From: Halomonas eurihalina
GTDB taxonomy: Bacteria > Pseudomonadota > Gammaproteobacteria > Pseudomonadales > Halomonadaceae
NCBI RefSeq assembly: GCF_008274785.1
Contig: NZ_VTPU01000011.1
Location: 1-64,000, forward strand
Reading direction: 5' to 3'
Length of the DNA stretch: 64,000 nucleotides
Position 1 is the stretch's first letter; the number at the start of each line of letters is the position of its first letter. The translations under genes and the position numbers were made by a program. Under the pieces are notes generated by a model. It did not search any database. It worked only from the letters and a program-made list of their open reading frames with translations, and was not told the origin of the DNA. Positions 13,076-21,475 of this stretch are shown here, one piece after another.

Positions 13076-14710
13076 TCATTCCCCCGGCTGCCAGCCGTTG
13101 ACGATGGGGTAGCGCCGGTCGCGGCCGAAGCCCCGGCGGGTCACGCGTACGCCGACCGGTGCCTGACGTCGCTTGTACTCACAGCGGTCGACCAGGCGCA
13201 CCACCTTGTAGACATCGTCACGCTCGAACCCGGCATCGATGATAGCTTCGGCGCTCATGTCACCCTCGATGTAACGCACAAGGATGGCATCTAGAGTGTC
13301 GTAGTCGGGCAGCGAATCGGTGTCCTGCTGATCCGGCGCCAGCTCAGCGGAAGGCGGCCGCTCGATGACGCGCTCGGGAATTGCCGGATCCTGGGTATTG
13401 CGCCAGCGAGCCAGGCGATAGACCCAGGTCTTGTAGACATCCTTGATGGCGTTATAGCCGCCCACCATGTCGCCATAGAGGGTGGCGTACCCTACCGCCA
13501 TCTCGCTCTTGTTGCCGGTCGACAGGACCATGAGCCCTTTCTTGTTGGAAATCGCCATCAACAGCACGCCGCGACAACGCGACTGCAGGTTTTCCTCGGT
13601 GGTGTCACGCTCAGTGCCGGCAAAGCTGTCGGCCAGGGTGCCCATGAAGGCTTCCACCATCGATTCGATGGGCAGCACCTCGTAGTCGACCCCCAGCATC
13701 CGCGCCTGCTCGGCGGCATCTTCCTTCGAGATATCGGCGGTATAGTGATAGGGCATCATCACCGCATGCACCCGTTGAGGCCCCAGAGCATCCACGGCAA
13801 TGGCCAGCGACAGGGCCGAATCGATACCGCCGGAAAGCCCCAGCACCACGCCCTTGAAGCCGCTCTTGTTGACGTAGTCACGCAGGCCGGTCACCAGCGC
13901 GCAATACAGGTTTTCCTCGGCACTGACGTCTTCATCGACCTCGCCCGCGCTCGGCGCCCAAGCACCCTGCTCATCGCGCACGAACTGCACCGGCATCAAG
14001 CCGACCGCCCAGTGCGGTGCCTGCACGCGCAACTCGCCATCAGCATCGACACAGGCCGAGCCGCCATCGAACACCAGTTCGTCCTGGCCACCGATCTGGT
14101 TGACGTAGACGATCGGCAGGCCCACCTCGCGAGCCCGCTGCTCGAGCAGCGCCAGACGCTCGGCGGGCTTGTCCTGGTGGAATGGCGAGGCGTTGAGCGT
14201 CACCAGGATGTTCGCCCCGGCCTCGCGCGCCTGCTGGACGGGTCCCTCTTCCCAGACATCTTCGCAGATCAACACACCGAGCTTGGCGCCCTTGTGCTCG
14301 ATCACCAGAGGCGCCTCGCCCACCGCGAAATAGCGCTGCTCATCGAAGACCTCGTAGTTGGGCAGTGCCTGCTTGGCATATTCGCCGAGCCACTCACCGT
14401 TGTAGAGCACGCCGGCCAGGTTCCAGTTGGCCCCCTCACGACGCCCCGGATAACCGACGATCACCATCACGTCGCGGGCCATCTTCTCGGCCATTCGCGC
14501 CCGGGCCTGGCGCAGGCGCGTTTCCATGGAGGGGCGCAACAGCAGGTCTTCCGGGGGATAGCCGGTCAGGAAGAGCTCGGGCAGCACCACGACGTCGGCA
14601 CCATGCTCGATGCGCGCCTCGCGTACCGTTTCGATAGCCCGCTCGGTATTGCCGGGAATATCCCCCACCAGCGGGTCTAGCTGGGCCATTACCAACGTCA
14701 GGTCTTGCAT
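13076..14710 (-). CDS. nadE: Glutamine-dependent NAD+ synthase
   Basis: This enzyme amidates deamido-NAD with nitrogen from glutamine. An N-terminal nitrilase-type glutaminase domain (catalytic Glu in LPELFLTGYPPEDLL, Cys in GVLICEDVWEEGP) is fused to an ammonia-dependent synthetase domain with the PP-loop LGLSGGIDSALS near residue 300. The start MQDLTLVMAQLDPLVGD at 14710 matches family N-termini; the open frame continues to 14776 without homology. It is 544 residues long and convergent with bamD. Confidence 0.95.
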   Translation of the reverse strand: MQDLTLVMAQLDPLVGDIPGNTERAIETVREARIEHGADVVVLPELFLTGYPPEDLLLRPSMETRLRQARARMAEKMARDVMVIVGYPGRREGANWNLAGVLYNGEWLGEYAKQALPNYEVFDEQRYFAVGEAPLVIEHKGAKLGVLICEDVWEEGPVQQAREAGANILVTLNASPFHQDKPAERLALLEQRAREVGLPIVYVNQIGGQDELVFDGGSACVDADGELRVQAPHWAVGLMPVQFVRDEQGAWAPSAGEVDEDVSAEENLYCALVTGLRDYVNKSGFKGVVLGLSGGIDSALSLAIAVDALGPQRVHAVMMPYHYTADISKEDAAEQARMLGVDYEVLPIESMVEAFMGTLADSFAGTERDTTEENLQSRCRGVLLMAISNKKGLMVLSTGNKSEMAVGYATLYGDMVGGYNAIKDVYKTWVYRLARWRNTQDPAIPERVIERPPSAELAPDQQDTDSLPDYDTLDAILVRYIEGDMSAEAIIDAGFERDDVYKVVRLVDRCEYKRRQAPVGVRVTRRGFGRDRRYPIVNGWQPGE

Positions 14711-14820
14711 GGGCGTAGAAATCTCTCGAGAATCCATCAGTACCGACATTGTCCCGCAAGGGCGGCCGACTCGCAAAGCCGACCGCCTCGAACACCCTCT
14801 CTCAGGGAGCCGCCCAAAGG

Positions 14821-15081
14821 ATGAATCTGTTGTTGATCCGCCTGATCATTTTTGCCGTGCTGTTCTTCGCCGGCCTCAAGCTTTACCGCATGTACCGCGA
14901 ATGGAAGCAGGACCAGAATGCCGACGGCCAGCAGGATGCATCGCCGGGCAATCCGATGGTGCGCTGCGCCTGGTGCAAGGTTCACCTGCCGGAGAGCGAT
15001 GCCCTGCGCGAAAAGGGGGAATGGTTCTGCTCCCCCGACCACCGCGACAAGTATCTCGCCGAACGCTCCTCGGAAGAATGA
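14821..15081 (+). CDS. PP0621-family membrane-anchored protein
   Basis: This 86-residue protein has one N-terminal transmembrane helix (LLLIRLIIFAVLFFAGLKLY) and a small cytosolic domain with a paired-cysteine signature (RCAWCKVHLPE, then WFCSPDHRDKYL). The domain resembles the short zinc-binding 'PP0621 family' seen beside pilin genes in pseudomonads. The function is unknown. An AGGGAG lies somewhat far before the ATG. It is divergent from nadE and convergent with thiO. Confidence 0.75.
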   Translation: MNLLLIRLIIFAVLFFAGLKLYRMYREWKQDQNADGQQDASPGNPMVRCAWCKVHLPESDALREKGEWFCSPDHRDKYLAERSSEE

Positions 15082-15118
15082 GCCAGCCCCGGGCGAGTTC
15101 CGCTCACCTCTTTTCCGC

Positions 15119-16207
15119 TCACGCCTCTTTCAGCCGATAGGGCGCCGGATCCACGATGGGCTCGCGACCCAGCAGCTCATCGACCAGCAGACGCGTCGAA
15201 GCCGGCGCCAGAACCAGACCATTGCGGAAATGGCCGGCGTTGACGTGCAGATTGTCGATGCCCGGCACCGCTCCGATGAACGGCACGCCATCCGGCGATC
15301 CCGGACGCAGCCCCGCCCAGTGATGCTCCACCTCGCAGTCGGCAAGCGCCGGCACGATGCCGGTCGCCGAGGTCCATAGCGACTCCCGCGCCGACTCGGA
15401 GAGCGATTTGTCGAATCCCGCTTCCTCCAGGGTTGAGCCGGCCAGCACCCGGCCATCGGCACGGGGAATGACATAGCGGCCATCCATCAGCACCACGCGT
15501 CGCACCAGCCCGGGCGGTGCCTTGAACAGAATCATCTGCCCCTTCACCGGCCGTACGGGCAGTTCGACACCGACCGTCACCAGCACCTCCGCAGCCCAGG
15601 CACCGCCGCACACGATGACCTGATCGCCATGCAGCTCGCCCTCGTTCGTCTCCACCGCAACGATGCGCCCACCCTGCTCGCGCAAGCCCTGGACCTCGCA
15701 ATGCTCGCGCAGCGTGACCCGCGGCATGTCCGCCAGTCGTGCGTGCAGCGCCCGGGCCAGGCGCGGATTGCGGATGCTACCCAGGGTCGGCATCCACAGC
15801 GCGTCCGCACAACCGGGCACCGCCTCGGGCTCCTTGTCGTACAGGAAGTCACCGGACACCCGCTCGAGCGGCTTGCCGACCTCCCGCGCCCAGGCCATGG
15901 CGTCCCGTTCGTCACCGACACGCAGGTACAGCAGGCCCTTCTGGCGATACTCGGGATCCACGCCCGTCTCTTCGAGCAGGCGCAGCGCGAGCTCCGGATA
16001 GCGCCCCTCCGACCAGGCGGAAAGACGCGAGATCGGCGCACTGTAGCGCCATGGATAGAGGGGCGAGACGATACCGCCGCCGGCCCAGGAAGCCTCGCGG
16101 CCACACTGCCCCCGCTCGACGAGGGTGACCGAATGACCGGCGTCGGCCAGTTGCAGGGTCGTCATCATGCCGATGACGCCCCCGCCGACAACAAGAAAAT
16201 CACTCAC
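15119..16207 (-). CDS. thiO: Glycine oxidase (thiamine thiazole synthesis)
   Basis: This FAD-dependent enzyme oxidises glycine to iminoglycine for the thiazole ring of thiamine in pathways using ThiG. It has a DAO-type fold with the N-terminal dinucleotide motif VVGGGVIGMMTTLQLADAG and the C-terminal GLRPGSPDGVPFIG. I use the GTG at 16205-16207 (VSDFLVVGGG), giving 362 residues, because the longer frame adds a basic, non-homologous stretch. It ends next to the PP0621 gene and is divergent from the pseudopilin gene. Confidence 0.88.
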   Translation of the reverse strand: MSDFLVVGGGVIGMMTTLQLADAGHSVTLVERGQCGREASWAGGGIVSPLYPWRYSAPISRLSAWSEGRYPELALRLLEETGVDPEYRQKGLLYLRVGDERDAMAWAREVGKPLERVSGDFLYDKEPEAVPGCADALWMPTLGSIRNPRLARALHARLADMPRVTLREHCEVQGLREQGGRIVAVETNEGELHGDQVIVCGGAWAAEVLVTVGVELPVRPVKGQMILFKAPPGLVRRVVLMDGRYVIPRADGRVLAGSTLEEAGFDKSLSESARESLWTSATGIVPALADCEVEHHWAGLRPGSPDGVPFIGAVPGIDNLHVNAGHFRNGLVLAPASTRLLVDELLGREPIVDPAPYRLKEA

Positions 16208-16278
16208 GAGACGTGTCCGAATTCGCTTACGGAAAGGGCGCGATATCCGGCTAACCTGACGCTTAGGCAGGAGGCCGC

Positions 16279-16833
16279 ATGCCACCGGATCGCATCACGC
16301 AAACTTACCATATCGACACGCCGAATGGCCCGGCACGGAAGCGTCAGGCTGGCCTGACGCTTCTCGAACTATGCGTGGTGCTGGGCATCCTGGCATTCAC
16401 CGTGGCCTGGGCAGGCCCCGGCCTCGGTGGCTTCATGGCCCGCAACGAAGTCGCCGCGGACGTCATGCGTCTCAAGGATGTCCTGGCGACGGCACGCAAC
16501 ACTGCCATCACCCGAGGCACGATCATCACCGTTTGCCCCAGCCGGGACGGACGACGCTGCATCGATGACTGGACCGCACCGCTGAGCATCCTGCAGGGCG
16601 AGATCGACCTGCCGCCGGACCAACGCATCCTCCTCGGACGACGCGGCGTCAGCCAGGTGACGGCCATCACCTATCGGCTCGACCATCGCCCCGTGCGCTA
16701 CCAGCCCACGGGGCGCGCCACCGGCCACAATGGCACCTTCCGCCTCTGTGGCCGGCGCGGCGAAGGCGCCTCGGTGATCGTCAGCAATTTTGGGCGTGTT
16801 CGGGTGGTTGATAACACGCCATCGGCCTGCTGA
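16279..16833 (+). CDS. fimT: Type IV minor pseudopilin (GspH/FimT family)
   Basis: The product has a class III prepilin signal: a basic 25-residue leader ending RKRQAG, a cleavage site G^LTLLEL with Glu at mature position 5, and a hydrophobic helix. The rest is a GspH/FimT beta domain with two Cys pairs (VCPSRDGRRC; LCGRR...SAC) that could form disulfides. FimT/FimU proteins prime or cap type IV pili and in some species bind DNA for competence. It is on the opposite strand to the other minor pilins, which converge on it. The FimT versus FimU assignment is uncertain. Confidence 0.8.
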   Translation: MPPDRITQTYHIDTPNGPARKRQAGLTLLELCVVLGILAFTVAWAGPGLGGFMARNEVAADVMRLKDVLATARNTAITRGTIITVCPSRDGRRCIDDWTAPLSILQGEIDLPPDQRILLGRRGVSQVTAITYRLDHRPVRYQPTGRATGHNGTFRLCGRRGEGASVIVSNFGRVRVVDNTPSAC

Positions 16834-16982
16834 GCCCTGCCCGAAAAGTGTCTGCGCTCGATTATACGGCGTTGAAAATCCGCTCAAATGCTCATTTACT
16901 CCCTGTAAATTCCGCGTTTTCGCAAATTTTCGCCTAGTCTAACCTTCGCTCGTCGACTTTTCAGACAAGGCCTCGTCGATTA

Positions 16983-18026
16983 TCAGGATTCCCAGCGCAA
17001 CAAGCGCTTTTCCCGGGGCGCATGGGGCAGCAGCGGGGCGCCGACGAGGTGTCGCACGACTGCCCCGCTCGACCGATGGATGTCGCCGTGTGCGATGACG
17101 GAGCCCTCCAGCATCGCCCCGGCTTCCAGGCGTGCATCTCCCGCCGCCATGAACCAGCCACGCGCCATCCCCGGTGCCTGGAAGTGAATGTCGCCGCTCG
17201 ACAGCATCGCCACGTCCACGAACGCCTCTCGGCCGACCTCTCCGGCCAGATGGACATCGCCCTGTGCGACCAGGGTGGCATTGTGGAAACGAGCCGCCAC
17301 CGAGATATCCAGGCGGCCCGCACAGTGGTAGACCCGTCCGGCGAGATCGCCGACCGCCTCGAAGTGGCAACGCGGCTGGCCGTTCTCATCGGCTTCCAGC
17401 GCCAGCGACACGGCGCCTTCCGGCGGCGAGGTGTCGACACCGGGAATCCTGACGCGATTCTCCCCCACACGGGACGCATTGCCATGTACCCGTCCCTTCG
17501 ACGCCTCTCCCTCCCCAGTCACGACGGTGCCGTCAGCCAGGAGGGCGTAGCGGGAAAACAGTTCGGCAAGGCGCGAAAAGACCACCGTGACCCGTACCGG
17601 CTCACTCACGGCCTGCACACGCGCATCGCCTTCCATCACCACCCCCATGGCCACGATGAAACGCCGCTGGAAGTCATCCTCGACAAGACGATAGGCGCAG
17701 CGAATCGGCGCCTCGCAGTCGCCTTGCCTGGCCACTTCACCCTGAAAGCGCGAGGGATCGATGAACTCGCGCCAGGTCAGCGCGTCGAGTGCCTCGCGTG
17801 ATGACTCGACGGTGATATCGCCAGGCTTTTTCAAGGCTGACCATCCACTGGAAGCGGCGGCCTCCGCCGCCATCCCTGCCTGCACCGATGCGTTGAGGTT
17901 GCCCGCCAGGCGTTCCGCGGTCAGCGCCGAGCGTAGCCCGGCCGCCCCCAGCATCACTGCCATGGCAAGCAGCACCAGCACGATGGGCAATGCCAGCCCC
18001 GCCTGGCGCTCCACGCCGTCTCTCAT
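16983..18026 (-). CDS. pilX: Type IV minor pilin PilX-like
   Basis: This 347-residue protein has a PilX-type N-terminus: ERQAG followed by LALPIVLVLLAMAVMLGAAGLRSALTAERLAGN cut here to its key parts: a conserved Leu-Pro and a SxxxERLAGN element. The usual mature Glu5 is not present, as is common in PilX. The C-terminal part is a PilX-like globular domain with many short beta stretches. The start overlaps pilW by 4 bp. It is the last gene of the minus-strand set and no pilY1 follows. Confidence 0.75.
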   Translation of the reverse strand: MRDGVERQAGLALPIVLVLLAMAVMLGAAGLRSALTAERLAGNLNASVQAGMAAEAAASSGWSALKKPGDITVESSREALDALTWREFIDPSRFQGEVARQGDCEAPIRCAYRLVEDDFQRRFIVAMGVVMEGDARVQAVSEPVRVTVVFSRLAELFSRYALLADGTVVTGEGEASKGRVHGNASRVGENRVRIPGVDTSPPEGAVSLALEADENGQPRCHFEAVGDLAGRVYHCAGRLDISVAARFHNATLVAQGDVHLAGEVGREAFVDVAMLSSGDIHFQAPGMARGWFMAAGDARLEAGAMLEGSVIAHGDIHRSSGAVVRHLVGAPLLPHAPREKRLLRWES

Positions 18027-18496
18027 GGCACCGACTCCCCGGCATAACGTACTGCCGCCTCGCGATCCATGCCATGAAGCACCAGGGGCTCCGATACATC
18101 GAGCGGCCGCAGGACGATTCGGTACAACCCCGCCCGACCGCCCACATCAGCCTGTAGCGGCTCACTCGCCGCGCAGCTCCTGGCCGTCGCCGCCAGACCA
18201 TCCACTAGCGGCTCGCCCGACACGCCGTCGTAAAGATTACAGCCCTCGCCGTTCACGGCGTCGACCAGCGTGTAGCGCCCCGGCTCCACGCCACCGCGCC
18301 GGATATCGCGCAGCAGGAACAATGCCCCCAGGGTCATGGCTTCCTGGCGCTCGCCCAGATCGTCCACCCGAGCCAGGTTCTCGACCCCGCCCAGATACAG
18401 GCGCCCTGCGCCCAGCAGGACCAGCATGCTCACCGCCAAAGCCACCAGCAGCTCGACCAGCGACATGCCGCTCTCGTCAACGCGCCCCGCGATCAT
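18023..18496 (-). CDS. pilW: Type IV minor pilin PilW-like (short)
   Basis: The prepilin motif is ESGMSLVELLVALAVSMLVL, with cleavage after Gly and Glu5 present. The protein has only 157 residues, well below the length of typical PilW, and lacks much of the C-terminal domain, yet it ends cleanly in a 4-bp overlap with pilX, so it looks like a naturally short form and not a broken gene. It overlaps pilV by 4 bp upstream. It is expected to take part in pilus initiation with PilV and PilX. Confidence 0.75.
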   Translation of the reverse strand: MIAGRVDESGMSLVELLVALAVSMLVLLGAGRLYLGGVENLARVDDLGERQEAMTLGALFLLRDIRRGGVEPGRYTLVDAVNGEGCNLYDGVSGEPLVDGLAATARSCAASEPLQADVGGRAGLYRIVLRPLDVSEPLVLHGMDREAAVRYAGESVP

Positions 18497-18894
18497 GGGG
18501 ATTCACCAGGCAGCCGGGTGGTATAGACGAAGGACGTCTCGCCCTCATCCGCCAGACGCGACGCCTGCCATTCGAGAGTCACCACATAGGTGCAGTCATC
18601 ACCAGCCGGCTCGACACGGCCCTGCAAGCCGGGAATCCTGGCACGCCAGCGCGTCTCCCAGTCCGCTTCCTCGGCCCCCAGGCCAGGGCAGCGGCCGGCT
18701 TCGAGGCGCGACCACAGCAACTCGACGGCATCCTGTGCCGCCAGGGATGCCAGGCCGCGCTGGTAGCCAACATGCGCGCCACGCAAGGATTCGAGCTGAA
18801 CCGACGCCATGCCCAGCAGCCCTACCGAAAGCACCAGCAGCGCCACCAGGGCCTCCAGCAACGTGAACGCTTGCTGGAATTTCGCTATCGCCAT
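18493..18894 (-). CDS. pilV: Type IV minor pilin PilV
   Basis: This 133-residue prepilin has a short leader (MAIAKFQQA) and the motif FTLLEALVALLVLSVGLLGMA, typical of PilV, with Glu5 of the mature chain. A small domain with a Cys pair follows. The residue before the cleavage site is Ala, not the usual Gly, a substitution tolerated by some PilD peptidases but worth noting. It is coupled to pilW by a 4-bp overlap. Confidence 0.8.
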   Translation of the reverse strand: MAIAKFQQAFTLLEALVALLVLSVGLLGMASVQLESLRGAHVGYQRGLASLAAQDAVELLWSRLEAGRCPGLGAEEADWETRWRARIPGLQGRVEPAGDDCTYVVTLEWQASRLADEGETSFVYTTRLPGESP

Positions 18895-18921
18895 GATCCA
18901 CGCCTCCTTCCGCTCCCTGGC

Positions 18922-19329
18922 TTACCAGCACGCCTCGGGCAACGTCCGCCCCGTCGCGTCGAGCGTCAGCACGCGACACGCCGTCTTGACGGCCTCACCG
19001 TCATGCGTGGCCGTCAGTCGATAATCAGTCGGCGCCAGAGACGCGGTGACACGGTAATACCCCGCCTCAGAAGGAGTCGGTGAGTCGATGCAATCATCAT
19101 AGGAGTGCGTACTGGTGCGGCAGCGTTCCAGGCGCCCTGCCAGCGTCATGAGTGCCGACCGCCCATCGGCGACTCGCGCCTCACCCACGGCATCCCCATA
19201 GCGCGGATAGGCAACCCCGGCGAGAATAGCGATGATCGCCACCACGATCATCAACTCGAGCAGCGTGAAACCGGCCTGCCCACGACGGACCTCGGATCGG
19301 CGCAACGCCCGCGACTTCGAGTGGCACAT
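18922..19329 (-). CDS. pilE: Type IV minor pilin PilE-like
   Basis: This 135-residue prepilin has leader MCHSKSRALRRSEVRRGQAG and mature start FTLLELMIVVAIIAILAGVAYP. The C-terminal domain contains RCRTSTHSYDDC and a final disulfide-like Cys pair (TACR...EACW). I use the ATG at 19329, preceded by AAGGGA; the longer open frame adds an unrelated stretch. It is first in the pilE-pilV-pilW-pilX set, which lies upstream of ispH in the pseudomonad order. Confidence 0.82.
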   Translation of the reverse strand: MCHSKSRALRRSEVRRGQAGFTLLELMIVVAIIAILAGVAYPRYGDAVGEARVADGRSALMTLAGRLERCRTSTHSYDDCIDSPTPSEAGYYRVTASLAPTDYRLTATHDGEAVKTACRVLTLDATGRTLPEACW

Positions 19330-19472
19330 ATCCCTTGCCTCGGCGTGATGTCCTGCCCTCAATATGGACCAGGATGCCGGTATCCGGTAGCGCCCGAAGC
19401 ACCTTGCCACGAAAAAGCCGGGCGACGAGGCCCGGCTTGACGAATGGAACATGACGCTCGACCAGCACCCTA

Positions 19473-20426
19473 CTAGCTGCTGGCGATAACCCGCTCGCGA
19501 AGCTCGCTGGGCATGGAGAAGGTGATCGTCTCGGCACGTCCATCGAGCTCTTCCGGCATCTCGGCTCCCAGGGCGCGCAATCGTTCGATCACGCCCTGAA
19601 CCAGCACTTCCGGTGCGCTGGCGCCGGCGGTCACGCCTACCGTCTCGACATTTTCCAGCCAGGCCGCGTCGATCTGTTCGGCGTTGTCGATCAAATAGGC
19701 CGGCGTGCCGACCCGCTCGGAAAGCTCGCGCAGCCGATTGGAGTTCGAGCTGTTGGGACTGCCCACCACCAGCAGCAGATCGCTCCCGGCGGCCAGCTCC
19801 CTCACGGCATCCTGACGATTCTGGGTGGCGTAGCAGATGTCATCCTTGCGCGGGCCCTGGATCTCCGGGAAGCGGTCGCGCAGGGCGTCGATCACGCGAG
19901 CGGTATCGTCCATCGACAGAGTCGTCTGGGTCACGAAGGCCAGCTGGCTCGGGTCCCGCACCTCGAGGCGTGCCACGTCCTGCTCATCCTCCACCAGGTA
20001 GATCTGGCCTCCCTGGGAGGTATCGTAGCGCCCCATGGTGCCCTCCACCTCGGGATGCCCCTGGTGGCCGATGAGGACGCACTCCTGGCCACGTCGGGCA
20101 TAGCGCAGCACTTCCATGTGCACCTTGGTGACCAGCGGGCAGGTGGCATCGAAGACCCGCAGACCGCGCCGTTCGGCCTCCTGCTGCACAGCACGGGATA
20201 CGCCGTGCGCCGAGAAGATAACGATCACGTCGTCGGGCACTTCATACAGTTCCTCGACGAAGATCGCACCGCGTTCGCGCAGGCTGTCGACCACGAAACG
20301 GTTGTGCACCACTTCATGGCGCACGTAGATCGGCGGGCCGAACACGTCCAGCGCCCGGTTGACGATCTCAATGGCACGATCGACACCGGCGCAGAAACCG
20401 CGGGGATTGGCCAGCTTGATTTGCAT
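19473..20426 (-). CDS. ispH: 4-hydroxy-3-methylbut-2-enyl diphosphate reductase
   Basis: This last enzyme of the MEP isoprenoid pathway makes IPP and DMAPP using a [4Fe-4S] cluster. The 317-residue product has the three cluster cysteines in [10 protein letters not shown] (Cys12), [11 protein letters not shown] (about 96) and [11 protein letters not shown] (about 197), plus the conserved His and Glu of the active site. It lies just downstream of fkpB. Confidence 0.97.
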   Translation of the reverse strand: MQIKLANPRGFCAGVDRAIEIVNRALDVFGPPIYVRHEVVHNRFVVDSLRERGAIFVEELYEVPDDVIVIFSAHGVSRAVQQEAERRGLRVFDATCPLVTKVHMEVLRYARRGQECVLIGHQGHPEVEGTMGRYDTSQGGQIYLVEDEQDVARLEVRDPSQLAFVTQTTLSMDDTARVIDALRDRFPEIQGPRKDDICYATQNRQDAVRELAAGSDLLLVVGSPNSSNSNRLRELSERVGTPAYLIDNAEQIDAAWLENVETVGVTAGASAPEVLVQGVIERLRALGAEMPEELDGRAETITFSMPSELRERVIASS

Positions 20427-20449
20427 GATTGCCTAGCCTCGGTGCTTGC

Positions 20450-20911
20450 CTAGTGGGTGGTAGCGGGCTGCACGTCCAGCACCTCTACTTCGAAGGTCAG
20501 GGTACGCCCGGCCAGGGGGTGATTGAAATCTACCTCGACCTGCGTGTCGCCGACCTGCTTGATGACCCCCGGCAACTCGCCGCCGCCGACATCGGCGAAG
20601 GACATCACCATGCCCATCTCCGGCGTCTCGTCACCGAAGTCGTCCCTGGCGATCATCTGGACGTTCTGGGGATTGTGCTGGCCGAAAGCGTGCTCGGGGG
20701 AAACCTCGTAGCTGCCGTTCTCACCGGCAGCGAGCCCCTTGATGGGATGCTCGAAGCCGGGCGGCAGGTTGCCGTCACCGACCTGGAAGGTGGCCGGCTG
20801 CTTGTCCCGGGTGGAATCGACCACAGTGCCATCCTCCAGCTTGAGGGTAAAATGCAGGGTAACCTGCATACCCTCGTCAATGCGATGGCCGTTCGCTTGT
20901 TGATCACTCAT
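20450..20911 (-). CDS. fkpB: FKBP-type peptidyl-prolyl cis-trans isomerase (SlpA-like)
   Basis: This 153-residue SlyD/SlpA-type isomerase has an FKBP half with an inserted flap domain (PEHAFGQHNPQNVQMI) and the signature FNHPLAGRTLTFEVEV. It lacks the His-rich tail of SlyD. The start MSDQQANGHR follows an AGAGAG Shine-Dalgarno; the frame is open for nine further codons. It forms part of ileS-lspA-fkpB-ispH, the same order as in E. coli. Confidence 0.92.
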   Translation of the reverse strand: MSDQQANGHRIDEGMQVTLHFTLKLEDGTVVDSTRDKQPATFQVGDGNLPPGFEHPIKGLAAGENGSYEVSPEHAFGQHNPQNVQMIARDDFGDETPEMGMVMSFADVGGGELPGVIKQVGDTQVEVDFNHPLAGRTLTFEVEVLDVQPATTH

Positions 20912-20934
20912 GGATGCTCTCTTGCAGATGATGT

Positions 20935-21465
20935 TCAACGCCGTCGTCTGGCGCGGCGACGTTCGCCGAACAGCGACTCGACGATCAACCCGATGGCGCC
21001 CAGGGTGATGCCGATGTCCGCCACATTGAAGGCCGGGTAGTACCAGCCGGCGAGGTGAAAGGACAGAAAATCCACCACATAACCATGCACCAGCCGATCA
21101 TACAGGTTGCCCAGCGCCCCGCCGATGACCAGGGCAAGCGAGGCGCCGAGCATCTTTTCGTCGGCACGCAGGCGCCGCATCCAGATGGTCAGTCCCACGC
21201 TCGCCGCCACGGCAATGGCCGCAAAGAACCATCGCTGCCAGCCGGGATGATCGGCCAGGAAGCTGAACGCCGCGCCGGTATTGTGCAGCAGCGTCAGGTT
21301 GAAGAACGGCAGGACCTCGAGCGGCCTGGCGTATTCCAGCAGGCTGGACGCCAATGCCTTGGTGCCCAGGTCGACGACGATCACCGCCACGGCGAGCCAC
21401 AACCAACGCAACGGCTGTCGCATGGGAGCCACCTCGGCTCCCTGCCTGGTGTCATGCTCTGGCAT
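20935..21465 (-). CDS. lspA: Lipoprotein signal peptidase II
   Basis: This inner-membrane aspartyl protease removes signal peptides from prolipoproteins such as BamD. It has four hydrophobic helices and the catalytic dyad in NLYDRL and FNVADIGI. The chosen ATG at 21465 (MPEHDTRQG) gives 176 residues, follows GGTGGG and sits 10 bp after the ileS stop. A basic tail (ERRRARRRR) ends the protein. Confidence 0.95.
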   Translation of the reverse strand: MPEHDTRQGAEVAPMRQPLRWLWLAVAVIVVDLGTKALASSLLEYARPLEVLPFFNLTLLHNTGAAFSFLADHPGWQRWFFAAIAVAASVGLTIWMRRLRADEKMLGASLALVIGGALGNLYDRLVHGYVVDFLSFHLAGWYYPAFNVADIGITLGAIGLIVESLFGERRRARRRR

Positions 21466-21475
21466 ACTACCCACC

